A DNA stretch of 34,495 nt from positions 1-34,495 of the forward strand of contig VGMA01000004.1 in the NCBI GenBank assembly GCA_016866575.1, in the 5' to 3' direction. Both the position numbers and the translations under genes were made by a program. This DNA comes from Chlamydiota bacterium. GTDB lineage: Bacteria > Chlamydiota > Chlamydiia > Chlamydiales > VGMA01. Shown here one piece after another: positions 9,462-18,224 of the stretch (the stretch's first letter is position 1; each line of letters begins with the position of its first letter). The notes beneath the pieces were generated by a model. The model was given only the letters and a program-made list of their open reading frames with translations. It was not told the origin of the DNA and searched no databases.

Positions 9462-10686
9462 GACTGCCCATTGTAGCTGATAGACTATTTTTCTTCTTGC
9501 TTTTCTCTTCTAAAAGAGGAATAAATATTTTTTGAACCGCTGTTCTCTTAGCATCAAAATAGTGCCCTGTAAAGCGATCTTTTTCTATTTTATCAAGAAC
9601 GATGATGTCGTGATTTAGAGAGTAATTGATCAGTTTTTTTAGTTCTTCTGAATGGTGAACTACTTTCCAATTTGTGCCCGTATTGATCAGCCAATCCCCC
9701 TCTTGGAGAATTTTTCTTTTCTTACCCATCAAGCACGAAATGCCATTTTGCGTTCTTTGTCTAGCATCTAAAAACAGCTCTGAGGCTTGTAAAGGCTTGA
9801 GTTTAGCTTTAGCTATTTCGAAACGGATTTTTTTGTGCTGTTTGCCGTCGACATCAAAAATAGAAAGGTCTATCGACTGATCTTTTAAAGATTTGACCTC
9901 TAGAAGAGGAAAAAAACAGCTATTTTCATTGCTTAATAGTTTTCTCCACTTCCCTTTTTCGAACACAAAAAGATCTTTTTCAGCGATAAAGAGCGTTTCA
10001 GCTTCTGTTTCGTAAGCTATTTCGAGTCGATAGCAGTTTTGCAAAGGGGCATAGATAGATCCGCCATAAATCTTAAACATCTCATCGGGAGGGTATCCTT
10101 TTGCTTTTTGCAAAGGATTTAAACATTCCTTAAACAGTTCAGAGCTTTTTAGCTTAAGATCCTGAGAACCTTTTTTTAAGATTATGCTTTTTTCTTGAAC
10201 AACTGAGGGCAGTAAAATATTCGCTTTTAGCTCTAATTGCCCTTCTTTATTCAGTAAAAACGTTCCTGAAAGAGCTGTTTCATATCTTGAAGTATTAAGT
10301 ACTTGTTTTTCTTCATCATATGCAAAATATATCGTTGAGCCGTTTTTCACAAAACTCTGATTTTGCTTCTTGTCAATCAAAGCAAGCATTTCAGCTGTAT
10401 TGGGGCTATCTGGCCGCTTTTCTATCACATGGTAAGTGAATGCATCTTCTATAGGCACAAGAAAATCAAAAGCTTCTACTTCGTTAAAAACAAAATCTTG
10501 CTCTTTACTTTCGTAAGTTTGTTTTTTCACAACAAACTGTTCAGCAATCAAAGGCTCTTCATAGTAAGTGCAATAAAGAAAAACCACCAAAGAAAGGGTT
10601 AATCCTAAACCAATTGTGATTGCAAGAGCCCTATGAATAGAGCGCTGCAAGTCAAAAAATGAAGGGATATTGACTAACATGTTCAT
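9445..10686 (-). CDS. Membrane-anchored hypothetical protein co-oriented with and overlapping gspD (CT573 position)
   Basis: N-terminal TM (IHRALAITIGLGLTLSLVVFLYC); stop overlaps gspD start. Confidence 0.75.
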   Translation of the reverse strand: MNMLVNIPSFFDLQRSIHRALAITIGLGLTLSLVVFLYCTYYEEPLIAEQFVVKKQTYESKEQDFVFNEVEAFDFLVPIEDAFTYHVIEKRPDSPNTAEMLALIDKKQNQSFVKNGSTIYFAYDEEKQVLNTSRYETALSGTFLLNKEGQLELKANILLPSVVQEKSIILKKGSQDLKLKSSELFKECLNPLQKAKGYPPDEMFKIYGGSIYAPLQNCYRLEIAYETEAETLFIAEKDLFVFEKGKWRKLLSNENSCFFPLLEVKSLKDQSIDLSIFDVDGKQHKKIRFEIAKAKLKPLQASELFLDARQRTQNGISCLMGKKRKILQEGDWLINTGTNWKVVHHSEELKKLINYSLNHDIIVLDKIEKDRFTGHYFDAKRTAVQKIFIPLLEEKSKKKNSLSATMGSHESKM

Positions 10687-10758
10687 GATAGTAAACGATC
10701 AACATAAATTAGCAAAGAGAAGCTTTGAAAAAAATATCTTTTATTATTATCACTATTT

Positions 10759-10773
10759 TTAAGAGGCTCTTAA
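10759..10773. promoter_or_regulatory. Operator-like inverted repeat in divergent intergenic region
   Basis: TTAAGAG-G-CTCTTAA, perfect 7-bp arms with 1-nt centre, between divergent genes at 10686(-) and 10887(+). Confidence 0.35.
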
Positions 10774-10811
10774 CATATTCGCCTACCGCCCCGCTTTGGA
10801 GGGTAAGATAG

Positions 10812-10857
10812 AGTAATTGACTTACAAGCAAGTTCAGTAAGTCGAAGCGAAATTACT
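10812..10857 (+). promoter_or_regulatory. Structured leader hairpin upstream of the 10887 gene
   Basis: Nested arms AGTAATT-GACTTAC-(11 nt)-GTAAGTC-GAAGCGA-AATTACT. Confidence 0.4.
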
Positions 10858-10886
10858 TAATAGCCAACAATCAAAAGGTAAAAGTT

Positions 10887-11318
10887 ATGGCCCGTCAGGG
10901 TTACACGATACAGGAGTTAGAAGATATGTGGCGAAATCACGTTGTTGAGATTAGCGTTGGGGCTATTTTAGGCCTTAGTGCTGTTTTTTCTCTTATTTGG
11001 GGAGGAGCGATGCTTCTTTGGAGTGTTTTCTTGTGCATGGGCCTTGGAATTGTAGGAGTTGTGTTTCCAGATCAAGCAAGAAACATCACCGGAAAATTCT
11101 TTGGGTTCTTAGCTGCTAAAGAAACTGTTCCTATGATCATCACATTAGCAGTAGGGGGAGTTTTATCTATATTTGCTCCTTGCCTCATTTTTGCTCTTGT
11201 GGGGGTCACAGCAGGTTCAACAATTCACTTTGATGCATACAGCAAAGCAATACCTGCCGCTTCTAAGAAGATGGAATCTAAGAAAGATAACGACAGCCAC
11301 CACAAGAAAGCTTCGTAA
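10887..11318 (+). CDS. Small multi-TM membrane protein, hypothetical
   Basis: 143 aa, several hydrophobic helices, AAAAGG ribosome-binding site upstream of ATG, charged Lys-rich tail. Confidence 0.8.
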   Translation: MARQGYTIQELEDMWRNHVVEISVGAILGLSAVFSLIWGGAMLLWSVFLCMGLGIVGVVFPDQARNITGKFFGFLAAKETVPMIITLAVGGVLSIFAPCLIFALVGVTAGSTIHFDAYSKAIPAASKKMESKKDNDSHHKKAS

Positions 11319-11325
11319 GAAGCTC

Positions 11326-12042
11326 TTAAGACAGCTCCACTTCTCTTAGGGCAAAATAGTCTAAAATTGAGATGTCCTGCTCAGAAAAATGTCTGAGTAG
11401 GATTTTTCCATTTGCGCTAGTTAGCAAGTTTTTCACATCCGCTATAGCCACTTTCTCCTCAGCAATATTGCCAAGAATTTTGTGTAGCGTTGCTATGCGT
11501 ACAAGGTTGAATCCAACAAGTAGATTGCCGAAATCTTCCGTCATCCAGCTTGTATCGCTTCTCATTTTTTGGTCTAACTCTTGAGAAAGAGCTAAAGCCC
11601 TATCAAAAGCTTTGTCTTCGATAACTAAAGAATTTCTAGCAAAAGTTGTGTAATAAGAATCGGCAAATGCCAAACGTTTAAAGCTGCTTTGAGCATACTT
11701 ATCTGCTTTTTCGAGATCTTTATGGCAAAGAAAATGCTGAGCCAAAACCCCTTCCATTCTGCTGGCAAGCTCTGGATGAAGCGAAATTACCCCTTGAAGG
11801 TTTTCGACAAGTTTTTCATCAATTTCTTGGCCAAACTTAAGATTGCCTATTGTCTGCTCTACTTTTGCATATTCTTTGTAAGCTTTTTGCTTATTTGAGA
11901 AAATGTAGGTAGTAACAACTGATAGCATGCTGGCTCCGATAAAAAGCCACATGAACAATTTTTTATAACTCAAGATATTCGCCAAAAGGTCTTGTTTTGG
12001 CTCTTGATGAACAATATGCTCTTTTGGAAATTCGATTCTCAT
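11326..12042 (-). CDS. Single-TM protein with helical (TPR-like) periplasmic domain
   Basis: Track ORF runs to 12105 but MRIEFPKEHIVHQEP at 12042 is a more natural start; TM YKKLFMWLFIGASMLSVVTTYIF. Confidence 0.65.
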   Translation of the reverse strand: MRIEFPKEHIVHQEPKQDLLANILSYKKLFMWLFIGASMLSVVTTYIFSNKQKAYKEYAKVEQTIGNLKFGQEIDEKLVENLQGVISLHPELASRMEGVLAQHFLCHKDLEKADKYAQSSFKRLAFADSYYTTFARNSLVIEDKAFDRALALSQELDQKMRSDTSWMTEDFGNLLVGFNLVRIATLHKILGNIAEEKVAIADVKNLLTSANGKILLRHFSEQDISILDYFALREVELS

Positions 12043-12052
12043 AGTTCTTATT

Positions 12053-12634
12053 TTAGCTCGTTTTTCTCTTAAACAACAAGAAGGAAATATCGGTGTTTTT
12101 GCCAAGATAGCAAGCGTTTTGCTTATAACGCTCGTAGGGCTTTAATTTTTCTTCCACTAGATCAAATTGGTAGCGATGAAAAATTTTTAGATATTCATCA
12201 AATTCTCGATTAAAAACAGGGGGATTGCCATCTCTTCTCCATTCTCTACCTAAAATTTCCGCAACGATAAAATAGCTTGTATCTACTTTTTGCAGTATCG
12301 ATTCAACCTCATGATCTTCTAAGTGCAAAAACACTGTATACGCCAAGTATAGATCTGCTTTTGGATAAGTTTCTAACTCAAAAAACTGGTAGTCAGGGTA
12401 AAGCTTTTTTGCCATCAAAACTGCATTTGGGTTGATATCTAAACCTTTATAACGCTCTTTTGAAAAAGCTGTGCAAAGTCTTCCATACCCGCAGCCAAGA
12501 TCGACTATATCTGATTGATCAAATGGACTGAGCCATGATCTTAAGAAACTCACTACATCAAATCCCTCAGGATAATCTCCATACCCCTTTGGTATAATGT
12601 GATCTAACCCTTCCTCAGCCCAAAAATTTCCCAT
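12053..12634 (-). CDS. SAM-dependent methyltransferase
   Basis: Motif I IVDLGCGYGRLCTAFS, KGLDINPNAVLMAKKLYPD. Confidence 0.8.
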   Translation of the reverse strand: MGNFWAEEGLDHIIPKGYGDYPEGFDVVSFLRSWLSPFDQSDIVDLGCGYGRLCTAFSKERYKGLDINPNAVLMAKKLYPDYQFFELETYPKADLYLAYTVFLHLEDHEVESILQKVDTSYFIVAEILGREWRRDGNPPVFNREFDEYLKIFHRYQFDLVEEKLKPYERYKQNACYLGKNTDISFLLFKRKTS

Positions 12635-13611
12635 TGCCCCTCTTTAACAATCTCTTCCAATACTCGTCGATGTCCTGAGGAAAAAGCAAGATCTTTTACT
12701 TTGTCTATATCAATCCACTCTCCATCAAGATGAGGATTTTGGCCGTAAAATAGTAGAGGGCGTAAAAAAGCTCTATAGCGGGTAAATGTATGCTCTTTTT
12801 GATCTAAACAACCCAAAAACTCCATATTTTCTAGAGGTTCGATCTGATCAAAGCTCTTCTCTAAAACTTCTTTGTAAGGAAACTGCCAAAGATCTGCCAT
12901 GGCCTTACCTTTTTCCCCTTTTTGTAAAAAGAGCCTTTTGCCATCAAAAATACAGTAAAGGTGGCGATAAAGGTGTGTGATAGGAGCCCTTTTCTTCACA
13001 AGAGGGAAGAGGTGGATTTGATTTTCTTTAAAAGCAGCACACTCTAACTTCAAAGGGCAAACTGCACATAGCGGAGTTTTCTTACAGACTAAAGCACCTA
13101 GTTCAATAAGCGCTTCCATGGCTACATAAGGCTGATCATCTGGTAAATGGGCTTCTATAAGTGCATCTAACCCTTTTTCCTTACAATAAAGACGACTTGC
13201 TACTCTATGAACATTTGCATCTAAGGCTACTGCTTTTTGATGAAAAGCAAAGGAGAGAACTGCTCCGGCGGTATAGGGGCCAACACCTGGTAAATCCAAC
13301 CACTCTTCTTTAGTTTGAGGCCATCTGCCTAAACTTACTACAATTTTAGCCGCTTTATGGAGATTTTTTACTCTAGAATAGTACCCTAGACCCTCCCATG
13401 CCTTAATCACTTCCTCTTCTTTGGCGCTAGCGAAAGCTTCCAAAGTAGGAAATTTTTGCATCCAAGCTAGGTAATAATTTCTCACCACATCTGCTCGAGT
13501 TTGCTGAAGCATTACTTCAGAAACCCATACGCTATAAGGTGTTATGTTCTCTCGCCAAGGAAAACTTCTTTTCCTTTGTAAAAACCAATCGGTAAGGGGT
13601 TTAAAGTCCAT
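12604..13611 (-). CDS. mutY: A/G-specific adenine glycosylase MutY
   Basis: RSFPWRENITPYSVWVSEVMLQQTRADVV, DLPGVGPYTAGAVLSFAFHQKAVALDANVHRVASRL, CKKTPLCAVCPLKLEC Fe-S ligands. Start set at MDFKPLTDWF rather than the track's 13650. Confidence 0.95.
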   Translation of the reverse strand: MDFKPLTDWFLQRKRSFPWRENITPYSVWVSEVMLQQTRADVVRNYYLAWMQKFPTLEAFASAKEEEVIKAWEGLGYYSRVKNLHKAAKIVVSLGRWPQTKEEWLDLPGVGPYTAGAVLSFAFHQKAVALDANVHRVASRLYCKEKGLDALIEAHLPDDQPYVAMEALIELGALVCKKTPLCAVCPLKLECAAFKENQIHLFPLVKKRAPITHLYRHLYCIFDGKRLFLQKGEKGKAMADLWQFPYKEVLEKSFDQIEPLENMEFLGCLDQKEHTFTRYRAFLRPLLFYGQNPHLDGEWIDIDKVKDLAFSSGHRRVLEEIVKEGQWEIFGLRKG

Positions 13612-13682
13612 ATACCTAAGAAGAATACCAATACGGCATGAAAATTGCATATCTATTTGTGATCAACACAAAGGTTTCTTTC

Positions 13683-14126
13683 ATGATAGATAAACTCTTA
13701 TCAATTGAAAATGAATATATAACAATAATAAGAGAGATTTTATCCAATCTACATTTAGAAGAAGAAGCCATTGTTTCACACAAATCGACCTTTAGATCGC
13801 TTTTGCTCGAAGAGAGGCTCTTATTAAGAAAAAAAGCCCGCAGCCTAAGATGTGAAAAATCATCACTCATCAGCGCCACACTTGGCAGCCATTTTTATGA
13901 AGATTTTGAAAGCCTAGACGAAGCGATCATCTCTTTTTTCCCTTCAACGGACATAGAGCTGATCTCAGAACTTAAAGACCTTGAATCGCAAAAACGTCTT
14001 TTATTGGAAAAAACACTTTTACAACTCAAACTCAACAAAAATATCAAAGCAGCGATTAAGCATTATATCCCTCTTGCTAAACCCTCTGATCTAATTGCAA
14101 AGAAACCCAAAACATTGATATTGTGA
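13683..14126 (+). CDS. Small helical/coiled-coil protein, hypothetical
   Basis: Track ORF from 13638; MIDKLLSIENEY at 13683 is preceded by AAAGG. Leu/Glu/Lys-rich heptad-like sequence. Confidence 0.6.
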   Translation: MIDKLLSIENEYITIIREILSNLHLEEEAIVSHKSTFRSLLLEERLLLRKKARSLRCEKSSLISATLGSHFYEDFESLDEAIISFFPSTDIELISELKDLESQKRLLLEKTLLQLKLNKNIKAAIKHYIPLAKPSDLIAKKPKTLIL

Positions 14127-14130
14127 ATCT

Positions 14131-15192
14131 ATGGACATAGCAGGCTTTATCTATGGCTCTGATACGCATTACATCGATCATCTAGCACCTCTTTGTGATC
14201 TATTCAATATTCCTCTTTTTATCACCGAAGAATCTTTAGAAAGACAAATCCAGAAGTTCTACCCTACAGTCATTACCTACTTAGAGTCCAAAGAGACCAT
14301 TTGCAAAAAAATCTTAAAAAACTACCGCGCCATTTTTTCTTGCTTACCTTCTCCTATGATTAGGAAGATCTTCTTCTTTGAAGAGCATGTGATGAGAAAA
14401 AAGATTCTTCCCATATGGGCAGCTCACGGAAACTCTGACAAAGGTCGAAATACTCTTTTTATGGAAGCTCTTTTTGAAGAAAAAATAGCTTTAGTCTACG
14501 GGCAAAACATGATCGATTTTCTTGATCAAAAAAACGTGCTCAAAAAACTTTATGCCCACATCCAAGTAGGCAATTATCGTCACCACTATTACCTTCAAAG
14601 AAAGCTCTTTTATGACCGCTTAGTAATAAACGAAGTCACTTCCAAATTTCGAGAAAAAAAGCCGATACTTCTATATGCACCAACTTGGGGAAGAGATGAA
14701 AAAACTTCACCGGTTACCCTAGATTTACCAAAAATTGTTTCTGATTTGCCAGATCACTACAATTTGATTGTGAAAATGCATCCCAATACACTTACTTTAC
14801 ACCCTCATTTAGAAAACAAGATGGAAAATCGACCCAACCTTTTGTTTCTTTATGACTTTGCACCCATCTATCCTCTTTTAAACGTGATAGATGGACTCAT
14901 AGGAGATTTTTCTTCCATCAATTACGACTTTCTCACCTTTGAAAAACCTCTATTTTTTCTTGGAGAAAAAGAAAAAACTGCTATACGTGAATGTGGTATA
15001 ACAATAGAGAATAGGGCAGAAATTTTTCAAACAATCGACAAGCATCTTTTTGATGAAAGCAAGATGTTTAAAGAAAAAAAACAAACGTTATATGCATATA
15101 CGTTTTCTTTAGTCAAAAGTTATGAAATGGTGCAAAAACAGATCGAACAAACAGTAGAAAAATACCTGGAAGAGGAGCTCGATTTTCTATGA
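14131..15192 (+). CDS. CDP-glycerol:glycerophosphate glycerophosphotransferase-like protein (TagB/TagF family), copy 1
   Basis: WAAHGNSDKG, VGNYR, ILLYAPTWGRDE, LIVKMHPNT, DGLIGDFSSINYDFLTFEKPLFFL. Confidence 0.75.
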   Translation: MDIAGFIYGSDTHYIDHLAPLCDLFNIPLFITEESLERQIQKFYPTVITYLESKETICKKILKNYRAIFSCLPSPMIRKIFFFEEHVMRKKILPIWAAHGNSDKGRNTLFMEALFEEKIALVYGQNMIDFLDQKNVLKKLYAHIQVGNYRHHYYLQRKLFYDRLVINEVTSKFREKKPILLYAPTWGRDEKTSPVTLDLPKIVSDLPDHYNLIVKMHPNTLTLHPHLENKMENRPNLLFLYDFAPIYPLLNVIDGLIGDFSSINYDFLTFEKPLFFLGEKEKTAIRECGITIENRAEIFQTIDKHLFDESKMFKEKKQTLYAYTFSLVKSYEMVQKQIEQTVEKYLEEELDFL

Positions 15193-16208
15193 AAATCGTC
15201 TCTTTTCTTAGCCACGATTTTACCCATCATCTCGATCACTTAGCCCCTTTGTGCTATGCGCTAAATGCACCTTTAATCGTCGATAGCCCTTTGACTTATG
15301 AAATGGGTAAAACCTTCTACCCCTTTGTCGATATCCGTTTAGAAGATCCCATCAATCTCTTTTCATGGTCTAATGCTTCTTTAGTTTTGCTTTCAACAAG
15401 ATATGCAGGAAAAGAGCTGAAAGCCACTTTTGGAGCTTTTGGCAAAGATAAAATCCGCTTTTGCTTTTGTCCTCATGGACAATCAGATAAAGGGTATAAG
15501 AAAGAACAAATTGATCCTTTTTATCACCAAGATGTAGCGCTTGTTTACGGAAGAAAAATGTTATCTAATAAAAAAGCGCTCCAAACAGTCAAAGACACTG
15601 TTACAGTAGGCAATTATCGTTTATGGTTTTTTAAAAAATTTGAAAAAGAGTACAGATCATTACTTCATAAAACACTGCCTAAACTGCAAGATACGACAAG
15701 AAAAATCTATCTTTTTGCTCCCACATGGCAAGATGGTGAAAACCCTTCATCTTTTTTTCATAAAACAGAGGAGCTGATCACCTCACTCCCTAAACACATC
15801 CATTTGATTATAAAAATCCACCCCTTATTGGAAAAACACTACCCCGCTCACGTGATTAGAGTCATAGAGCGTTATAAAGATACGCCAAATGTTGATATTC
15901 TACTTCACTATCCCCTAATCTATCCGCTTTTATCTAAAGTTGATGTGTACATCGGAGATTACTCATCTATCGGCTACGATTTCCTCTATTTCAAAAAACC
16001 GATGTTCTTTTTTTCTACCTCTTCGCAAATCCCCTCACTTCATCAGTGTGGTATACAGATCCCTTCTAAAGAGAGTTCTATTTTCTCTTTCATCCAAAAA
16101 AACTTAGACCAAACCCTACTTGATCAGAAAAAAAAGCAGCTATACAAACATAGCTTCTTTGATTTTGATAAAGAAGCCTTTGAAAAAAATCTTCATAAAC
16201 TTCTCTAA
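15189..16208 (+). CDS. CDP-glycerol glycerophosphotransferase-like protein, copy 2
   Basis: CPHGQSDKG, VGNYR, IYLFAPTWQDGE, LIIKIHPLL, DVYIGDYSSIGYDFLYFKKPMFFF; ATGA-type overlap with copy 1. Confidence 0.75.
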   Translation: MKIVSFLSHDFTHHLDHLAPLCYALNAPLIVDSPLTYEMGKTFYPFVDIRLEDPINLFSWSNASLVLLSTRYAGKELKATFGAFGKDKIRFCFCPHGQSDKGYKKEQIDPFYHQDVALVYGRKMLSNKKALQTVKDTVTVGNYRLWFFKKFEKEYRSLLHKTLPKLQDTTRKIYLFAPTWQDGENPSSFFHKTEELITSLPKHIHLIIKIHPLLEKHYPAHVIRVIERYKDTPNVDILLHYPLIYPLLSKVDVYIGDYSSIGYDFLYFKKPMFFFSTSSQIPSLHQCGIQIPSKESSIFSFIQKNLDQTLLDQKKKQLYKHSFFDFDKEAFEKNLHKLL

Positions 16209-16322
16209 GCAGCAAAAACATCCATCCGCGGATCTATTCTTTATTTCAAAAAAAAACATCCCCTAATCAGCTTTATCGGTAATATGTAATTTCATCAGAC
16301 CTCAAAAAAAAAAGGAGATTGC

Positions 16323-17306
16323 ATGAAATCTACATCGATCTTTTTACTAAGCTTTTTTCCGCTCTTTTTGTCAGCAAATGGGGACGAAGCAAAAATGGTT
16401 CCATTTAAAAATCAAGATTGGGTTAAACATTTGATCAATAGCGTTGATTTTCATCCAAGCGAGCCCCTTTTTTGCGTAACACTTTCAGGAGACCAACAGG
16501 TAGTCATCTATAAAATTGATGAAAGAAAAGGGGTCTCAGTTTTTCAAAAATTGAAGAATCCTACGAGTAAGCTTTCAAGTCCTCAGCACGCTCTTTTTTC
16601 AAAAGATGGCAAAAGTTTAATCGTTTCCAACTGGAATACTTCGGTGTTCAATGTTTACCGCCTGCTTGGAAACGGAAAATATAAAATAGCTCCAATACAC
16701 ACGATACTTCCTGAAAATATCGAATCTTACCGCCCTCACGGGATGTGTTTTTCAAACGATGGGACTCTACTCGCAGCAGCATATGGCTGCTCTTGCGATT
16801 TTTCCAGCGCAATTGTTTTATATGAAGTGTCTGATTTAGAAAAAGAAAGTGGTAAAATACTCTACAAAGATTTTGTAACTCGTGAAGTTTTCCATGATGC
16901 GATCCCTAAAGGAATCTCTTTTTCTCCAGACAATCGATCCTTGCTTGTTTCTTATTCTAATATACCTAAGATCGATGTCTTTGATCTAGATAGTGAAACA
17001 AAAACTCTGATAAGAGAGCCTAAACAAACTGTAGATCTTGGCAATATCTATTTGCCAGAAGATATCAAGTTCTTAAAAGATGGAACAGCTTTTGCCCTAA
17101 GCGACTCTTTAAACAATCAGGTCCATTTCTTCCATTTTGATAACAGCAGCAATACCATTTCAGAAGCTACACCCTATTTTTCCATGAAAAATCCAGAATC
17201 TCATTTTGACTTTCCTCATGGACTTGCGTTTTCTCCTGACGGCTCTTTTTTTGCCGTTACTGGATTTGATCAAATCCAGCTACGCCAAAGCCTTCACGAT
17301 CAATAA
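16323..17306 (+). CDS. Secreted beta-propeller (WD40/YncE-like) protein
   Basis: Signal peptide MKSTSIFLLSFFPLFLSANG; repeated HALFSKDGKSLIVSN / GMCFSNDGTLLAAAY / GISFSPDNRSLLVSY / GLAFSPDGSFFAVTG; AAGGAGATTGC-ATG ribosome-binding site. Confidence 0.8.
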   Translation: MKSTSIFLLSFFPLFLSANGDEAKMVPFKNQDWVKHLINSVDFHPSEPLFCVTLSGDQQVVIYKIDERKGVSVFQKLKNPTSKLSSPQHALFSKDGKSLIVSNWNTSVFNVYRLLGNGKYKIAPIHTILPENIESYRPHGMCFSNDGTLLAAAYGCSCDFSSAIVLYEVSDLEKESGKILYKDFVTREVFHDAIPKGISFSPDNRSLLVSYSNIPKIDVFDLDSETKTLIREPKQTVDLGNIYLPEDIKFLKDGTAFALSDSLNNQVHFFHFDNSSNTISEATPYFSMKNPESHFDFPHGLAFSPDGSFFAVTGFDQIQLRQSLHDQ

Positions 17307-17327
17307 AAAAATTTTAGCGTTTGAAAA

Positions 17328-17363
17328 GATGAGGGGAGTTTTTAAAAACCCTCATCGATTTTT
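17328..17363 (+). terminator. Intrinsic terminator after the beta-propeller gene
   Basis: GATGAGGG-G...-CCCTCATC stem followed by GATTTTT. Confidence 0.65.
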
Positions 17364-17596
17364 AAAAGCCTTTTTTTCTAAAATACATCTTACCCAAACA
17401 CCACAAAGAAGCCAGTAGCAAAGAACCTATTTTTACAAAGACATTGTTCCAAAAGACGATAAGAACAGCCAACACAATTAAAGCTCCAAAACATTTGATT
17501 TTGCCTTCAATTTACCGCAAGTTTTTAATCCTCTCTTTGCTGGATATGTTTTGTTTCATATCCAAACCTCCCGCTACTTTTTCTGATTTTTGATTT

Positions 17597-17884
17597 TTAT
17601 ACTTTCATATACCCCAATAAAGCATGTATACCTTGGTAAAATGTCCATAGTGCTGCAAGCGATAAAAAAGCCCATTGCTCTCTTCTGAAATAGATTTTAC
17701 TGAGGCACCATACACCTATTGCAATACCTAGTATGCCCTCTACTAAAAGATTGCCCCAAAATATGCCCAAAATGATAAATACCATTAGCCCTGTAACTAG
17801 CTCTATTTTACCCTCTACCTTCCACCAATTTGCTATTAGCTCTTTCCTTGAAATTCCTCTATTCATTTCCAAAATTCCCACCAT
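17597..17884 (-). CDS. Small membrane protein, hypothetical
   Basis: 95 aa (or from MNRGISRKEL), three hydrophobic helices. Confidence 0.55.
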   Translation of the reverse strand: MVGILEMNRGISRKELIANWWKVEGKIELVTGLMVFIILGIFWGNLLVEGILGIAIGVWCLSKIYFRREQWAFLSLAALWTFYQGIHALLGYMKV

Positions 17885-18224
17885 TTTTTATTTTCTGATT
17901 CATTTTCAGTTGCTACATACTGCTCGTCAAAATGGTCTTTTTCAGAAAGCCCGCATCACTCGATCCATTTTTTTTTATGGTATCAACAAAATAGCGGGTT
18001 AAACTATCCAATATCTCTACTGCTTGATCCGATGAGTAGGTGAAAGTATAGTAAATCGGCAAAGACCATAATATGTAAAATAAGCACTAAATATAAAAAT
18101 TTACTTATTTTTAACCTATTTAAAACAAATATATGAAGAGAAAATGATCAAAACTATTTTTAGATTGAATGCTGCTGCGCCAGCACTTGATTGCCAAATT
18201 GATGACGCAGCTTTTGTATCTTTT

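Noticed and set aside
17206-17418. + strand ORF of 70 aa overlapping the propeller end
   Set aside because: Runs through an intrinsic terminator hairpin and lacks a start context; probably chance.
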